Source: Rhynchopus sp. YZ270_cl-10 (Eukaryota > Euglenozoa > Diplonemea > Diplonemida > Diplonemidae). Taken from it: DNA of 64,000 nt. The stretch is from NCBI GenBank assembly GCA_964035575.1, contig OZ037914.1, positions 630,176 through 694,175 on the forward strand, in the 5' to 3' direction. Position 1 is the first letter of the stretch. The number at the start of each line of letters is the position of its first letter. The notes under the pieces were generated by a model. It did not search any database and had not been told where the DNA came from. It worked only from the letters and a program-made list of their open reading frames with translations. Shown here piece by piece: positions 49,438 to 59,888 of this stretch. A program made the translations under genes and the position numbers.

Positions 49438-50895
49438 ATGTCTGGGGGCGATCTTGCCCCCGCAGCATCAACGCCACAACCAATACCCACAACAGTGGCA
49501 GTTCCCATGGGTGACACCACGACAGCATCACCACCACCACCAGCTGCCGCGCAACAAGCTCCCCCCAGAGCCCAGACGGAAGCCTCCTCCTCATCCTCCT
49601 CTTCCTCCTCGTCGTCGTCATCGTCATCATCATCGTCGTCATCGTCCTCTGATGCTGCACTGCAGACTTTGCGTGCGGAGATTGGAAGAGAACATACAGA
49701 CGACGTCTCTTCTGTAGCGCTTCGCAAACGCAAGCAGCCTGAAGATGATGACGGATCCGCACAGCGTGCATCTGCACGACGGAGGCTGCTGTCACCACCT
49801 CAGGAAGAGGGGGAGAGTCCACCTGCAGATGCGAAAATCCTCTCGCCAATACGTCCCGAGCAGATGCACACAGTGTTGCAGGAGGGGACGGATGCGGCGA
49901 TGGATGCTGTGTCCTCTTCGTCCTCTGCTTCCTCGCAGCCGTACCTTGCACAGACTGCCCCCAAGCAGAACACTGCAACCTCTCTGGAGCTTGACCTCTC
50001 TGCAGCGCTTTCCTTAGAGGTGCCCTTCAGCATCCCCTCTCCATTGCTTGCACCGCAGGCAACGGCGTTTACTCAGGCAAATACTGGGGCATTGGCAGAG
50101 TTGACACCGCATGGATCTGACACAACAATACACTTTGCAAACCTATTGCGTTGGGGCAACGAGAGAAGTCGAGATACCTGTGGTTGGCGGCATGTGGCCA
50201 GGAGGGATGTGAAGAAGGGGAAGGAGCGGACCACGTTTTACGATGCGTTGCAAGACCCGAGGGTGCAGGGGCAGTTCAGAACCCCAGGGGTGATGCCGCA
50301 TTTTAGCATGATGAACAAATGGGTGGAGCGGAAACAGGCCCAGGGGATAGCGTTGGTGGTGCTCTCCAGCGCGGTGTTGGTGCACAGATCTGCGAAGCTC
50401 GTCTTCCAACGGCGGAAGGTAGTCGCCATGGTAGCCGTCGCTGCCGTGCTGACCAAGGTCTGCTGCACAGCGGTTATCCCTCCTCCTGCCAGAATCGTCC
50501 CTGCAGAGCTCCTCCCTCCTCCAGAACCTGTCAAAGCAGTGCCAGCACCGGTTGACACTTCGTTACGACTTAACACCCAGGTGCAGTTCTGGGTTGGGGT
50601 GGTGGGAGTGCCTGTTCATGTAACGAAGAAGATGTTGGGCGACCTCTTCGGCAGTGGTGGCAAGCGTGTGCTCGAGGTGCGGTTCTTCTACAAGCTAGAC
50701 TTCTCGAACCGTCGAGCTTGCCTCAGCCGCACGGAGCACGCAGCAGTGTCGTTCCCAAGTGCTGACCAAGTCTACGCCACCCTAGACCAAATATGGATCA
50801 TCGACGGTACAACCCTCCTCAGCCTATTCGACTGCATGGGGCCCTACCTCGGGGAGTTTACAAAGCGTGTCAACGCCGTTGTCTTAGCGAAGTAG
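49438..50895 (+). CDS. Ser-rich protein with possible C-terminal RRM-like domain
   Basis: 485 residues, no introns. The N-terminal half is low-complexity: Pro/Ala-rich, then a run of about 22 Ser (50-71) written with mixed TCC, TCG, TCA and TCT codons, which suggests selection for Ser rather than simple slippage. A nuclear-type basic segment follows (RKRKQPEDDD ... RRRL). Residues about 225-300 form a compact, conserved-looking region (FANLLRWGNERSRDTCGWRHVARRD). Residues 384-466 have an RRM-like layout: a first strand FWVGVVGVP, a helix VTKKMLGDLFG, the strand VLEVRFFYK, then HAAVSFPSADQVYATL in the RNP1 position. That assignment is tentative. Possibly an RNA-binding nuclear protein; the function is not known. 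Confidence 0.7.
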   Translation: MSGGDLAPAASTPQPIPTTVAVPMGDTTTASPPPPAAAQQAPPRAQTEASSSSSSSSSSSSSSSSSSSSSSDAALQTLRAEIGREHTDDVSSVALRKRKQPEDDDGSAQRASARRRLLSPPQEEGESPPADAKILSPIRPEQMHTVLQEGTDAAMDAVSSSSSASSQPYLAQTAPKQNTATSLELDLSAALSLEVPFSIPSPLLAPQATAFTQANTGALAELTPHGSDTTIHFANLLRWGNERSRDTCGWRHVARRDVKKGKERTTFYDALQDPRVQGQFRTPGVMPHFSMMNKWVERKQAQGIALVVLSSAVLVHRSAKLVFQRRKVVAMVAVAAVLTKVCCTAVIPPPARIVPAELLPPPEPVKAVPAPVDTSLRLNTQVQFWVGVVGVPVHVTKKMLGDLFGSGGKRVLEVRFFYKLDFSNRRACLSRTEHAAVSFPSADQVYATLDQIWIIDGTTLLSLFDCMGPYLGEFTKRVNAVVLAK

Positions 50896-50896
50896 T

Positions 50897-50930
50897 GTAA
50901 GGGTGAGGGTGAGGGTGAGGGGGATCAAAT
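50897..50930 (+). other. GGGTGA repeats just after the stop
   Basis: AAGGGTGAGGGTGAGGGTGAG and onward: at least four G3 tracts with 3-base loops, able to form a G-quadruplex. It starts two bases after the stop codon of the gene above. Confidence 0.8.
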
Positions 50931-51028
50931 ATTTAAGAATCTGAATAGGAGGAAAAAAAGCGTGAATAAAAAAGGTCAGTTTTTCAAGTTTGAATTTCGG
51001 GGGGTAGAAAACGAGACGACGTTTGCAG

Positions 51029-51366
51029 GTAAGTGATGATAAACATTCACACACAAATCACTCCAATCGTATTGGGCAGTCTTTTTGGCTGTCTCTGTGC
51101 CGATGCTTCAACATGCACCACCATCTGAGTTCCGAAATAAACAAACAAGCAAACAAACAAATCAAAACAAAAGTAAAACATCGACCATCGATTGGGTTTG
51201 GAGGCATCCGCATTCTGTGATGCACAGCTCCACGCTGGATGTTGTCGTAAAGCAAAGCACGCAGGCCTGCCTGCTGCGTTACACATATTCTATGTCGCTC
51301 GCGATGCCCTGTGTTGGGCTGCAACCTTCGCGAGTTTCAACGGCTAAACCATGTGTCACACAGTTC
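51029..51366 (+). repeat. Modules beta + gamma, copy 4
   Basis: The beta left edge is TTTGCAG/GTAAGT, here a perfect donor consensus. The ACGACGTTTGCAG just before it matches the end of the Cys-rich gene 3' flank. Confidence 0.85.
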
Positions 51367-51790
51367 TGCAACTTTAGGTGCTTCTTACCTACATAGGAAT
51401 GCATTGCCTTGGTTCCTTGGCTGGACTCCTTCGGTGTTCTTCTGAGGCTATCCTCTTTGCAAGATACACACCAAGACACTCACCCGCCACTGATGACAAC
51501 ACTACCATTTACCTGGCGTATGAGTCGCAAGACGTTGATTACCTTCCATTCGCAAACCAAGATCTCTGAGACGGCACATGCAACACATGAGAAAAGCTCC
51601 TGTCGTGGGTGAGCCACAGGGTTGCAGCTCCGACCTGCCTCGATGCCCCTGGAAGGCTCAATCGCGGGTGCAAGATTTGTATCGTGAGTTGAAGCAGGAT
51701 GATGCTGAACCAACCTTGGTAAAACAATACTTCCCACACACACTACACCACATACAGACCATATTCACACACAGCAACAACACTACTAAA
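51367..51790 (+). promoter_or_regulatory. Leader region of protease copy B
   Basis: Near-identical to 7651-8072, with the shared leader element at 51490-51570 and zeta around it. Confidence 0.6.
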
Positions 51791-52786
51791 ATGAAGGCAA
51801 TTATGACCGGCCTTGCGGCACTTCACTGTGCCTCTGCCATGACCCAGAACGAGGTGTCGTTCTCCCTGTACAAGGACCACTTCGGGAAGACGTACAAGGC
51901 AGACGAGGAGCAGGCACGCTTCGCTGCCTTCGAGGCCTCGCTTGAGCGTGTGGCCAAGTCCGGAAACCCTGCGTCTGGCCTGACCCAGTTCTCCGACATG
52001 ACCCAGGAGGACTTCAAGCGCACGTACGCAAACAGACGTGGAAGGGCACTTCCCGCAGACGCACCGCGTTGGGGTGGTGAGTGCTCTGCGTGCCAGCGTT
52101 TCCCCGAGCACGCGACCCAGTCCTTCGCCGAGGGCTTCGACTGGACCACGAAGGGAGCCGTGACGGCTGTGAAGGACCAGGGCCAGTGCGGAAGCTGCTG
52201 GAGCTTCGGAACCACCGGAGACATTGAGGGAACCTGGTTCCTTGCGGGCAACCCGCTTCAGGCACTGTCGGAGCAGCAGCTTGTGTCGTGCGACAAGACG
52301 GACGCTGGGTGCAACGGAGGACTGCAGGAGAACGCATTCGCGTGGATTATCAAGAACCACGGAATTGCGGCCGAGAAGGACTACCCGTACGTTTCTGGCA
52401 CCGGCATTGACCACCTCTGCAAGCAGGGACACAAGAGCGTTGCCAACATCTCGAGCTGGTTCCAGGTGTCCGAGAAGGCCTCGGAGGAGAACGACATTGC
52501 CACCCAGCTTGTGAAGGTCGGACCCATCACCATCGGCATTGACGCCACCCCCATGCAGGACTACTCCGGTGGAGTGGACAGCCCGAAGCACTGTGGATCC
52601 TCTGCACGCGACCTTGACCACGCTGTCCTGATTGTTGGCTACGGTACCGACAACGGCGTTGACTACTGGAAGATCAAGAACTCCTGGGCATCCAGCTGGG
52701 GAGAGAAGGGATACTACCGCATTGTGCGTGGTGAGAACAAGTGCGGTGTCGCCATGGACGCCGTCCACTCCAAGGTGCACGCCTAG
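51791..52786 (+). CDS. Cathepsin-L-like cysteine protease, copy B
   Basis: 331 residues, the same architecture and catalytic residues as copy A (Gln132, Cys136, His277, Asn297). It differs from copy C only at residues 228-229 (SEKAS here, SKEAS in A and C) and from copy A at ten positions. Copies B and C therefore share a more recent origin, or have been homogenised by gene conversion. Changes are conservative and lie outside the active site, so all three genes look functional. The long antisense frame across this gene reflects G/C-ending codon use and is not a gene. Confidence 0.96.
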   Translation: MKAIMTGLAALHCASAMTQNEVSFSLYKDHFGKTYKADEEQARFAAFEASLERVAKSGNPASGLTQFSDMTQEDFKRTYANRRGRALPADAPRWGGECSACQRFPEHATQSFAEGFDWTTKGAVTAVKDQGQCGSCWSFGTTGDIEGTWFLAGNPLQALSEQQLVSCDKTDAGCNGGLQENAFAWIIKNHGIAAEKDYPYVSGTGIDHLCKQGHKSVANISSWFQVSEKASEENDIATQLVKVGPITIGIDATPMQDYSGGVDSPKHCGSSARDLDHAVLIVGYGTDNGVDYWKIKNSWASSWGEKGYYRIVRGENKCGVAMDAVHSKVHA

Positions 52787-53529
52787 AACTGAGAACAGGG
52801 AACCCTCGGGTTGCCTGCCTTGGCAGAACGTTCATCCCCCGAACTAAGTTGGTACTGTTTTTTCACAATTATGTTTTTATTAGTTTACTGTTCTGGTAAA
52901 CCTTGCTTTATTCTTGCTTGCGAGACCACTGACAACAAAATGTGTACGCGCTGCGCTGCTTGGTGGCTACTCTAGACATCACTTACCCATACCCTGGTAC
53001 ATGTGAGTTGGGGAACCAGCTCCAAGCACGCGTGTGTGTGTCCCGTCGTCGTCTTACCGTGTGTTTTGTTCAGATGTGTTTGTCTTGTAGTCCGTTGTAG
53101 TCTTCAAGGCTTATCCATCCTTTCAAAAATCTGTTCGTACAGTGTGTCCACTTTTCGCAAAAGTCTTAGCAGACCTGTTTGTGCCGTTTCACCAACGCTG
53201 CAGGATAGGCCACACTTCGCATGTTTTTTTGTTACATTTTTACCACAAACCAAAACGTTGATGGTTCCTTTTTGTGAGCCATGTATAAAAAAAATGAAGA
53301 AAAACTATTTCGCAAAAGAAAACCTACATCTGTCACTATTTTGATGTGGAAACTCAGCAAAGATAATACTTTACGACATCATGATAGTTGCAGCAGTGTA
53401 CGATGTTACTTGGATTTCGCGAAACCGACAAAAAGCAAAAGCCCTCTCCGTCCCACATTTTCTGTTCCATTTCTGATGTTTTACGTGTCGTAAAATGTGC
53501 ACAACCTGCAACCAAACAAACCAAAGGAA
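52787..53529 (+). repeat. 3' flank of protease copy B
   Basis: Matches 9069-9810 and, more closely, 61635-62370; non-coding. Confidence 0.7.
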
Positions 53530-53720
53530 GCATCGACCATCGATTGGGTTTGGAGGCATCCGCATTCTGTGATGCACAGCTCCACGCTGGATGTTGTCGT
53601 AAAGCAAAGCACGCAGGCCTGCCTGCTGCGTTACACATATTCTATGTCGCTCGCGATGCCCTGTGCTGGGCTGCAACCTTCGCGAGTCTCAACGGCTAAA
53701 CCATGTGTCACACAGTTCTT
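53530..53720 (+). repeat. Module gamma, copy 7
   Basis: Gamma without beta behind the protease flank; it begins GCATCGACC rather than ACATCGACC. Confidence 0.85.
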
Positions 53721-54240
53721 CACCACAAGACAGAGACAGAGAGAGTACATGATGATACACTAGGGTCAGGACAGGTATTGTTTGACAGCTTCGGCTGCAT
53801 GAAATAGAGATCCGTTATCCAAAACATGCTGATTGCCTCACTTCCTCCTCTGCACGAATGGAATGCAGGAAAGACAGGACAGAAGAGTGATGAGATTGTA
53901 TTAATCTTTGTAGGTTGGGATTGACAGCTTCGGCTGATTGAAACTAAAACCAGGAACTAAAATTCAACACACTGACCTGTGTCCTGTGGCGCAAGCCTCC
54001 ACACGAAGATCCACCAGAAGACAGAAGGGAAACGAACATGATGATATTTGCACATTTTCATTCTTTGTAGGTTGGGACAACTGACTCCCCTTGTGGGACG
54101 TGCAGATGCTGCATCAGGATAAAAATATTACCACCTGAACACCTCCACACACCACAGCACAACACAACACAAAGGCGGTCCTAGCTAGTGGAAGCCACCC
54201 TCGACCTCTGTGGGGCTTTACCACCCGTTCCGATCTTGCC
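53721..54240 (+). repeat. Modules delta + epsilon, copy 5
   Basis: Delta is of the CACAAGACAGAGACAG type; epsilon is at 54174-54240. Confidence 0.8.
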
Positions 54241-54272
54241 AAGATCTGCCAGACACACAAGAGAAACGTTCC

Positions 54273-54356
54273 TGATGAAACACATTACCTTTGGCGTACG
54301 AGCCTCTGCAAAGAGGTGCTGAATTCCTGCCTCAAATACAACCAAGATCTCTGAGT
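54273..54356 (+). promoter_or_regulatory. Divergent copy of the shared leader element
   Basis: It has TTACCTTTGGCGTACGAG, a 5-bp stem with GCAA loop (CCTCT-GCAA-AGAGG), then TGCTGAATTCC and CAACCAAGATCT. Same order of parts as the standard element, with diverged sequence and a longer stem. It lies 44 bp before a standard copy. Confidence 0.55.
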
Positions 54357-54399
54357 CGTGAACACCACGACAAGGCAAGACAACAACACCTGTGCACTA

Positions 54400-54477
54400 T
54401 GATGACAACACTTTTACCTGGCGTATGAGCCCTTTCGGGTGTTGATTATTTATTCCATTCGCAAACCAAGATCTGTT
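54400..54477 (+). promoter_or_regulatory. Shared leader element before DJ-1-like copy B
   Basis: Same as 5597-5682 (stem CCC-TTTC-GGG); it lies about 125 bp before the start codon. Confidence 0.6.
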
Positions 54478-54600
54478 CTGATGTGAAGACACATCCAATA
54501 CGCAAACAAACAAACAAACAAGCAAATATATCCCCATTCTCGACTACCCGACACAAAACAGGATCAAGACAAAATCTCACCCACCCACACCCACACAAAG

Positions 54601-55317
54601 ATGACTTCTGTTCTGCTTGTTGTGTCGCAGCACACTGACCTGCCTGCAACAAAGGCGGAGCAGAGCAAAGTGACAACACCGCACAAGACAGGGTGGTACC
54701 TGCCTGAGGTGGCACACCCGTACTACGCGTTCAAGAGGGCAGGGTTCGAGGTGGTGTTTGTGAGCCCGAAGGGTGGGGACGCGTTGTGCGACGAGAGCAG
54801 CCTGGCTGCGTACGCAGAGGACAAGGAGTCGCAGCAGTTCAAGGCGGACGTGATGGACAAGGAGGGGACAAACCTGAAGACTGTGTCGCTGGCGGAGCTG
54901 CCGAAGCCTGCAGCGGAGTACAGCGCCATCTTCTACGCAGGCGGGCACGGGGTGATGTGGGACTTCCCCGACTGCGAGGTGCTGAACAAGGCTGCGGCTG
55001 CGATCTACGAGAAGGGTGGTGTGGTGTCGGCTGTGTGCCACGGACCTGCCGGACTTGTGAATGTGAAGCTGTCGGACGGGACGTACCTTGTGGACGGGAA
55101 GCTTGTGACAGGGTTCACAAACACCGAGGAGGACGCTGTGGAGAAGTCGGAGGTCATGCCGTTCATGCTGGAGACAGTGCTGAAGGAGCGTGGTGCACGG
55201 TTTGTGTCTGTCAAGGACTGGGGTGCACACTCTGCCAGTGACGCTCGTGTTGTCACTGGTCAGAACCCGCAGTCTGCAGGTGTCTGTGCTGATGCGGTTA
55301 TCAAGGCACTGCAGTGA
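54601..55317 (+). CDS. DJ-1/PfpI superfamily, Hsp31-like, copy B
   Basis: 238 residues, 236 of them identical to copy A at 5794, with Cys146, His147 and Glu36 kept. DNA identity is high through the gene and the near flanks, but the sequence further upstream differs: copy A follows a repeat-rich spacer, while copy B follows a complete delta-epsilon module and two leader elements. The 3' flank lacks the hairpin inserted behind copy A. The changes at residues 24 and 69 are outside the active site, so both copies should be active. Confidence 0.92.
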   Translation: MTSVLLVVSQHTDLPATKAEQSKVTTPHKTGWYLPEVAHPYYAFKRAGFEVVFVSPKGGDALCDESSLAAYAEDKESQQFKADVMDKEGTNLKTVSLAELPKPAAEYSAIFYAGGHGVMWDFPDCEVLNKAAAAIYEKGGVVSAVCHGPAGLVNVKLSDGTYLVDGKLVTGFTNTEEDAVEKSEVMPFMLETVLKERGARFVSVKDWGAHSASDARVVTGQNPQSAGVCADAVIKALQ

Positions 55318-55489
55318 TGATTCTACTTATTTTTTGTCTTTTCTTCCGTTTGTTTGTTTTGCATTGTGTGCATTGCTCGTTTGCACATTTGCGTAGTTGG
55401 GTGAATGAATAATTCCTGCCAACTTTTATTTGTCTTGATGTTTCTTGACGTGTCTCTTCAGGAGACAATTCATCTTTTTAGCTTTTCTT
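55318..55489. other. 3' flank of DJ-1-like copy B
   Basis: Aligns with 6511-6775 without the hairpin insertion; presumed 3' UTR. Confidence 0.6.
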
Positions 55490-55955
55490 TTAATTTGTTT
55501 GAAGACTTTGGACGAAACACGTTATGTGTTTTGTTCTTTGTTTTGCTTTTGTTTCCCTTTTCTTCAATGACTGTTGCAGTTCCGCAAAAAACCAGAAAAT
55601 TGCACACCAAGACACAGCTTTTGGCATATTCTCGTATTTGCGTTTTACTGCACAGTCCCACAACAGAAGACACTTTTTCTGGTCTTCTGCGAGTCTTCCA
55701 CAGCAAGCTCGAATCTGAGTTTGCTTGTAAAGACCTTCTTTCACGTTACCGTTGTTTTGATGCCACCTCGACAGGGCCGTGTTGTGCTCTTCTCATACAT
55801 GGTGCAGTCTGACAAAAGAAATCATGCGAAACCCATTTCACCCTGTATCCTTTCCAAACCACACACCACACACAAAACCTCTGCAGATAACACATTTATC
55901 TTTCAACAAGACACAGCCGACCCACACACCCACACAACCACAACCACACACAACG
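55490..55955 (+). promoter_or_regulatory. Module alpha: leader of Cys-rich protein copy B
   Basis: Near-identical to 1-445. The last 50 bases differ by extra CCACACA-type units just before the ATG. Confidence 0.55.
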
Positions 55956-56894
55956 ATGTCGTCACGGATGGTTGTGCTGGCAACAATGGGGCTTGCGCTT
56001 GCAACACCGGCACTGTCGCTGAGCGGGTTTGGGATGCAGTGCTCTGCGGCGTGTGGGTCGTGCTGCGTGCGTGGGGGTGCGGGGGACAACTGGCTGACAC
56101 CTGACGCAGACGGGTACTGTGTGGACGGGGCGGGGGCGAGGCAGTGCCGTCTGGGAAGTGGGCTGTGCCAGGGTGCGGACATGGCGGTGCCGGAGTGTGC
56201 GAGTGTGCCGCTTGCGACGATTGCGATGGTGGAGCCGTTCCCGAACGACCCTGTGGGGAACACGTTCCTGCACGAGGGGATGGAGCTGTGGGACACGGGG
56301 CTGGACGCACGCTCGTCGCTGCACGCACTGCCGCCGTACTACCTGAACGGGTGGACGGCGCTTGTGCCACGTGAGAAGACTGTGCTGGGTGGGACTGAGG
56401 TGCGGTACACGTGCCCCGAGGGTCCTGCGGGTGCGTGCGACGCTGTGGTGTTCATGTACGAGTGCAGCCCGTGTGAGGCGAAGAAGGGTGACGTGCCTGC
56501 GACACTGGCAAAGGCTGGGTTTGAGCGGTCGAGCTGCGGCCCGCACTTCAAGACTGGGAAGGCACACGGACTGGGACACCACATGACGTCGTGGCGGAAG
56601 ACTGTGCCTGCTGGGGAGACACTGAGCATCGAGGTGAAGGAGGACGCAGAGTGGGTTGTGTTTGCGCTGAGCCAGGGGTCGAGCCTTGTGTGCCCGATGC
56701 TTGAGGTGGACGAGGCCTGTGAGGACCCTGCACTGCACGGGTTCTGCCAGTGGAAGCAGGGCACGTGCCACACGAACATGTGCAGGCTGTCGGCGGGGCC
56801 GTCCCTCGGGTGTGCGCCTGCGACGTGTGTGGGGAAGGACTTTGAGTCTGCCACTCCCGACATGGACGCCCCGATGATGACACTTGACAAGTGA
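55956..56894 (+). CDS. Secreted 20-cysteine protein, copy B (unrecognised family)
   Basis: 312 residues with the same signal peptide and all 20 cysteines of copy A; two residues differ (Val6; Leu in GPSLGCAP). Silent differences are also few, so the duplication is recent or maintained by conversion. The open frame extends upstream into module alpha but the signal peptide fixes the start at 55956. Function unknown. Confidence 0.85.
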   Translation: MSSRMVVLATMGLALATPALSLSGFGMQCSAACGSCCVRGGAGDNWLTPDADGYCVDGAGARQCRLGSGLCQGADMAVPECASVPLATIAMVEPFPNDPVGNTFLHEGMELWDTGLDARSSLHALPPYYLNGWTALVPREKTVLGGTEVRYTCPEGPAGACDAVVFMYECSPCEAKKGDVPATLAKAGFERSSCGPHFKTGKAHGLGHHMTSWRKTVPAGETLSIEVKEDAEWVVFALSQGSSLVCPMLEVDEACEDPALHGFCQWKQGTCHTNMCRLSAGPSLGCAPATCVGKDFESATPDMDAPMMTLDK

Positions 56895-57540
56895 AGTGGT
56901 GTGGTGTCAGGTCATGTGTGGACACGTTGTCTTGTTCTTCTTACTCTGTTTTCAACATCATTTTCCTTTTCAACATGTAGCTTTTTGCTTTTTGCTTCTT
57001 GCTTCACCGCACAATACGCTTTTGAGGCGTGTGCAAACGTTGTGCTGCCAGAGCACGCTATTTGCAGGTGAACCTGAACCTGAATATGACTATTGTTATT
57101 GTTATTATTGCCTTTTTGTTGTTGGTTGTTTCTCTTTTCTCTTCATTCAGTTTTTTTTTTCATTTTACCTTTGCACGTCTCTTGGAGAAGGGGACAACTG
57201 CACAAGGAATGTTTCGACCTCTTCCTGTGCAGGCAAATCATACCTTCAGTTTCGCTTCAGCTTTCGAGTAGCTGTTTTTGCAAACTGATTCCACGTTTTT
57301 CCATGAACCGACCAGTCACGAGGCCTTCGGGAAGTGACTGGACGCATGAAAAGTACAAAACAAAGCACCCCTTTCCTTTTCCTCAGTTCCCCATTCGCTG
57401 TTCTCTGTCACCGGAAGAAGAGGATGAAACAACAGGATCGGTACTATCTGACGGCCTTGTGTCGGTTGAATACGAACACCTAACTCGCAAGCTTTCACAA
57501 CTGCTGATTCACGTTGCTTTGCCCGAGACGACGTTTGCAG
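56895..57540 (+). repeat. 3' flank of Cys-rich protein copy B
   Basis: Near-identical to 1385-2041, with short deletions; non-coding. Confidence 0.7.
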
Positions 57541-57878
57541 GTCAGTGATGATAAACATTCACACACAAATCACTCCAATCGTATTGGGCAGTCTTTTTGG
57601 CTGTCTCTGTGCCGATGCTCAACATGCACCACCATCTGAGTTCCGAAATAAACAAACAAGCAAACAAACAAATCAAAACAAAAGTAAAACATCGACCATC
57701 GATTGGGTTTGGAGGCATCCGCATTCTGTGATGCACAGCTCCACGCTGGATGTTGTCGTAAAGCAAAGCACGCAGGCCTGCCTGCTGCGTTACACATATT
57801 CTATGTCGCTCGCGATGCGCTGTGTTGGGCTGCAACCTTCGCGAGTCTCAACGGCTAAACCATGTGTCACACAGTTCT
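57541..57878 (+). repeat. Modules beta + gamma, copy 5
   Basis: As elsewhere; beta carries a one-base loss (GATGCTCAACATG). Confidence 0.85.
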
Positions 57879-58018
57879 TCACCACAAGACAGAGACAGAG
57901 AGAGTACATGATGATACACTAGGGTCAGGACAGGTATTGTTTGACAGCTTCGGCTGCATGAAATAGAGATCCGTTATCCAAAACATGCTGATTGCCTCAC
58001 TTCCTCCTCTGCACGAAT
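57879..58018 (+). repeat. Module delta, truncated, no epsilon
   Basis: It matches the first about 140 bp of delta and stops at CTGCACGAAT, where unrelated sequence begins. It is the only block here whose right end is not epsilon. Confidence 0.75.
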
Positions 58019-58093
58019 ACTGACACTTTTTTTTGAAGTGTTACATGCACTTGCAAAGCCACACAACTGTTACTGTTCGATTACAATTGTAAT

Positions 58094-58140
58094 CAACGTG
58101 ATTCAGCACGAGCTGCTTTGGGCCACCTCACAAAGCTTCT
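58094..58140 (+). repeat. R1-like hairpin before the OYE gene
   Basis: GTGATTCAGCACGAGCTGCT and CACCTCACAAAGCTTC follow the R1 order (stem, ACGAG loop, stem, TC-rich tail). Diverged copy about 60 bp upstream of the ATG. Confidence 0.4.
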
Positions 58141-58198
58141 TTCAACACCCCCACACCCACACCCTCCAGCACACTACCCCCTTCCTCTCGCTGCACAC

Positions 58199-59326
58199 AT
58201 GAAGGGCACAGCTAAGCCGATGAAGCTTCTGGAGCCTGTCGTGGTGGGTGACATGACACTGCGCAACCGCATCGCCCTGGCACCCCTCACCCGAGGCCGC
58301 AGTGATGAGAACCACGTCCCCACCACGATCATGCGGGAGTACTACCGCCAGCGCAGCTCGTGTGGGTTGGTCATATCCGAAGCGACGGGGATCTCCAGAC
58401 AGGGCATGGGGTGGTGGTGTGGTCCGGGCATCTGGAACAGCAGCCAGGTGGCAGAGTGGAAGCACATCACAGACACCGTACACAAGGCGGGTGGCGTCTT
58501 TGCGATGCAGTTCTGGCATATGGGCCGCCAAGCGCACTCCGATGTGACCGGGCAGCCCACGGTTGCCCCCTCCCCCATTGGCCTTGGGGGTGAGGTCACT
58601 GCCGTCCGTGGGGAGAAGAAGCCGTACGAAGTGCCGCAGGAGCTCAGCACCGACATGATTGCGCAGATTGTCTCTGACTACCGCACTGCTGCGGTCAACG
58701 CAAAGGCTGCCGGGGTTGACATGATAGAGCTGCACGGTGCGAACGGGTACCTGCTGGACCTCTTCCTGCAGTCGGTTTCCAACAAACGTACGGATGCGTA
58801 TGGTGGGTCTGTCGAGAAGCGTCTCAGGATGCTGAACGAGGTGCTCGACGCGGTGCTGTCGGTGTACCCGAAGGAGAGGGTCGGGGTGCGTCTGTCACCA
58901 AATGGCGCCTTCGGGGAGATGGGGAGTGCGGACAACGTGGAGCAGTTCACAGCAGCGATTCGGATGCTTGGGGAACGGCAGGTGGCTTACATACATTTGA
59001 TGGACGGGCTTTCATTTGGGTTTCACAAGCTCCACGCACCGTTCACTTTGAGGCAGGCACGTGATATACTGCAGGGTACAGCAGGTGCAACAAGCACAGC
59101 GCTCATGGGCAACGCTGGCTACACACGTGACACAGCGGAGGAACGCCTCCAGGCAGGTGACGGTGACATGATCGCCTTTGGTCGTGACTACCTGAGCACC
59201 CCAGACCTACCTGAACGATTCGCAGCGAACATTGCGCTAAACAAAGAGGCACCCCGCTCTGATTGGTTCGGAAAGGGTGCAACAGAGAGAGGTTACACTG
59301 ACTTCCCGACTGCGGCGAAGTTGTGA
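58199..59326 (+). CDS. Old Yellow Enzyme family NAD(P)H:flavin oxidoreductase
   Basis: 375 residues, the usual OYE length, one exon. This FMN-binding TIM-barrel enzyme reduces activated C=C bonds; the trypanosome member reduces prostaglandin H2 and quinones. Visible residues: Thr31 in LAPLTRGRSD, Gln104 in AMQFWHMGRQAHSD, His179 and Asn182 in ELHGANGYLLD with proton-donor Tyr184, VGVRLSPNGAFGEM (phosphate/FMN Arg), and MGNAGYT with IAFGRDYLSTPDL at the C-terminal FMN site. The ATG at 58199 is chosen because the frame upstream runs through a C-rich leader with no ATG in a plausible position. There is no targeting signal, so it is probably cytosolic. It sits between two repeat blocks but shares no sequence with them. 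Confidence 0.95.
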   Translation: MKGTAKPMKLLEPVVVGDMTLRNRIALAPLTRGRSDENHVPTTIMREYYRQRSSCGLVISEATGISRQGMGWWCGPGIWNSSQVAEWKHITDTVHKAGGVFAMQFWHMGRQAHSDVTGQPTVAPSPIGLGGEVTAVRGEKKPYEVPQELSTDMIAQIVSDYRTAAVNAKAAGVDMIELHGANGYLLDLFLQSVSNKRTDAYGGSVEKRLRMLNEVLDAVLSVYPKERVGVRLSPNGAFGEMGSADNVEQFTAAIRMLGERQVAYIHLMDGLSFGFHKLHAPFTLRQARDILQGTAGATSTALMGNAGYTRDTAEERLQAGDGDMIAFGRDYLSTPDLPERFAANIALNKEAPRSDWFGKGATERGYTDFPTAAKL

Positions 59327-59786
59327 AAAAAAGGGGCGTCGCAATAAAAAAAACAGCGTAAAAACGAAACCCCGAGTGCAGTTTCGTGATATTGTTTTTG
59401 TAGCTTCCATATATCTGCCAAGGACAATGTGACACTTCATTGGGTCTGTTCGGAGTAGTCTGTGAATTTTCTTTTTATGTCTCACTCAATACGACAAAGC
59501 GTGTTGGAGTCCACACAGTCTGATTAAATCTCTTTTTTAACTAAAAGGGGCCATCTGTTGACATCTCCCGTGGACGTGTTTATGTTACGATAGCATTTGA
59601 AAGACACTGGGTGCCTGAGTGGTTCCTATTCGGAGAACTTCACCAGGTTGTCCCTGTAGTTTGTAACGCTCAATGCAATACATAAGTAACCCCCGCCCCT
59701 TTTGTCACAACCCATCTTGGCTTTTCCCCCCGCTCAACCAAATGATTTCATGACGTCAAGCACGACTAGGAATATTGTTCCCATTT
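59327..59786. other. 3' flank of the OYE gene
   Basis: Ordinary AT-rich non-coding sequence; no repeat family recognised. Confidence 0.5.
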
Positions 59787-59888
59787 TCTTTCCTCCTTCC
59801 ACTATCTCGTTCCGCCACAGAGGAAACTCCGCTCGGAGGACCACATTTTCCCACACTTACGCATGCAAATGCTGATTGAAGTTTGCAG
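59787..59888 (+). repeat. Module eta, copy 2
   Basis: Matches 7195-7304, with a loss of about 12 bp in the CACATCCACACACA part. Confidence 0.65.
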
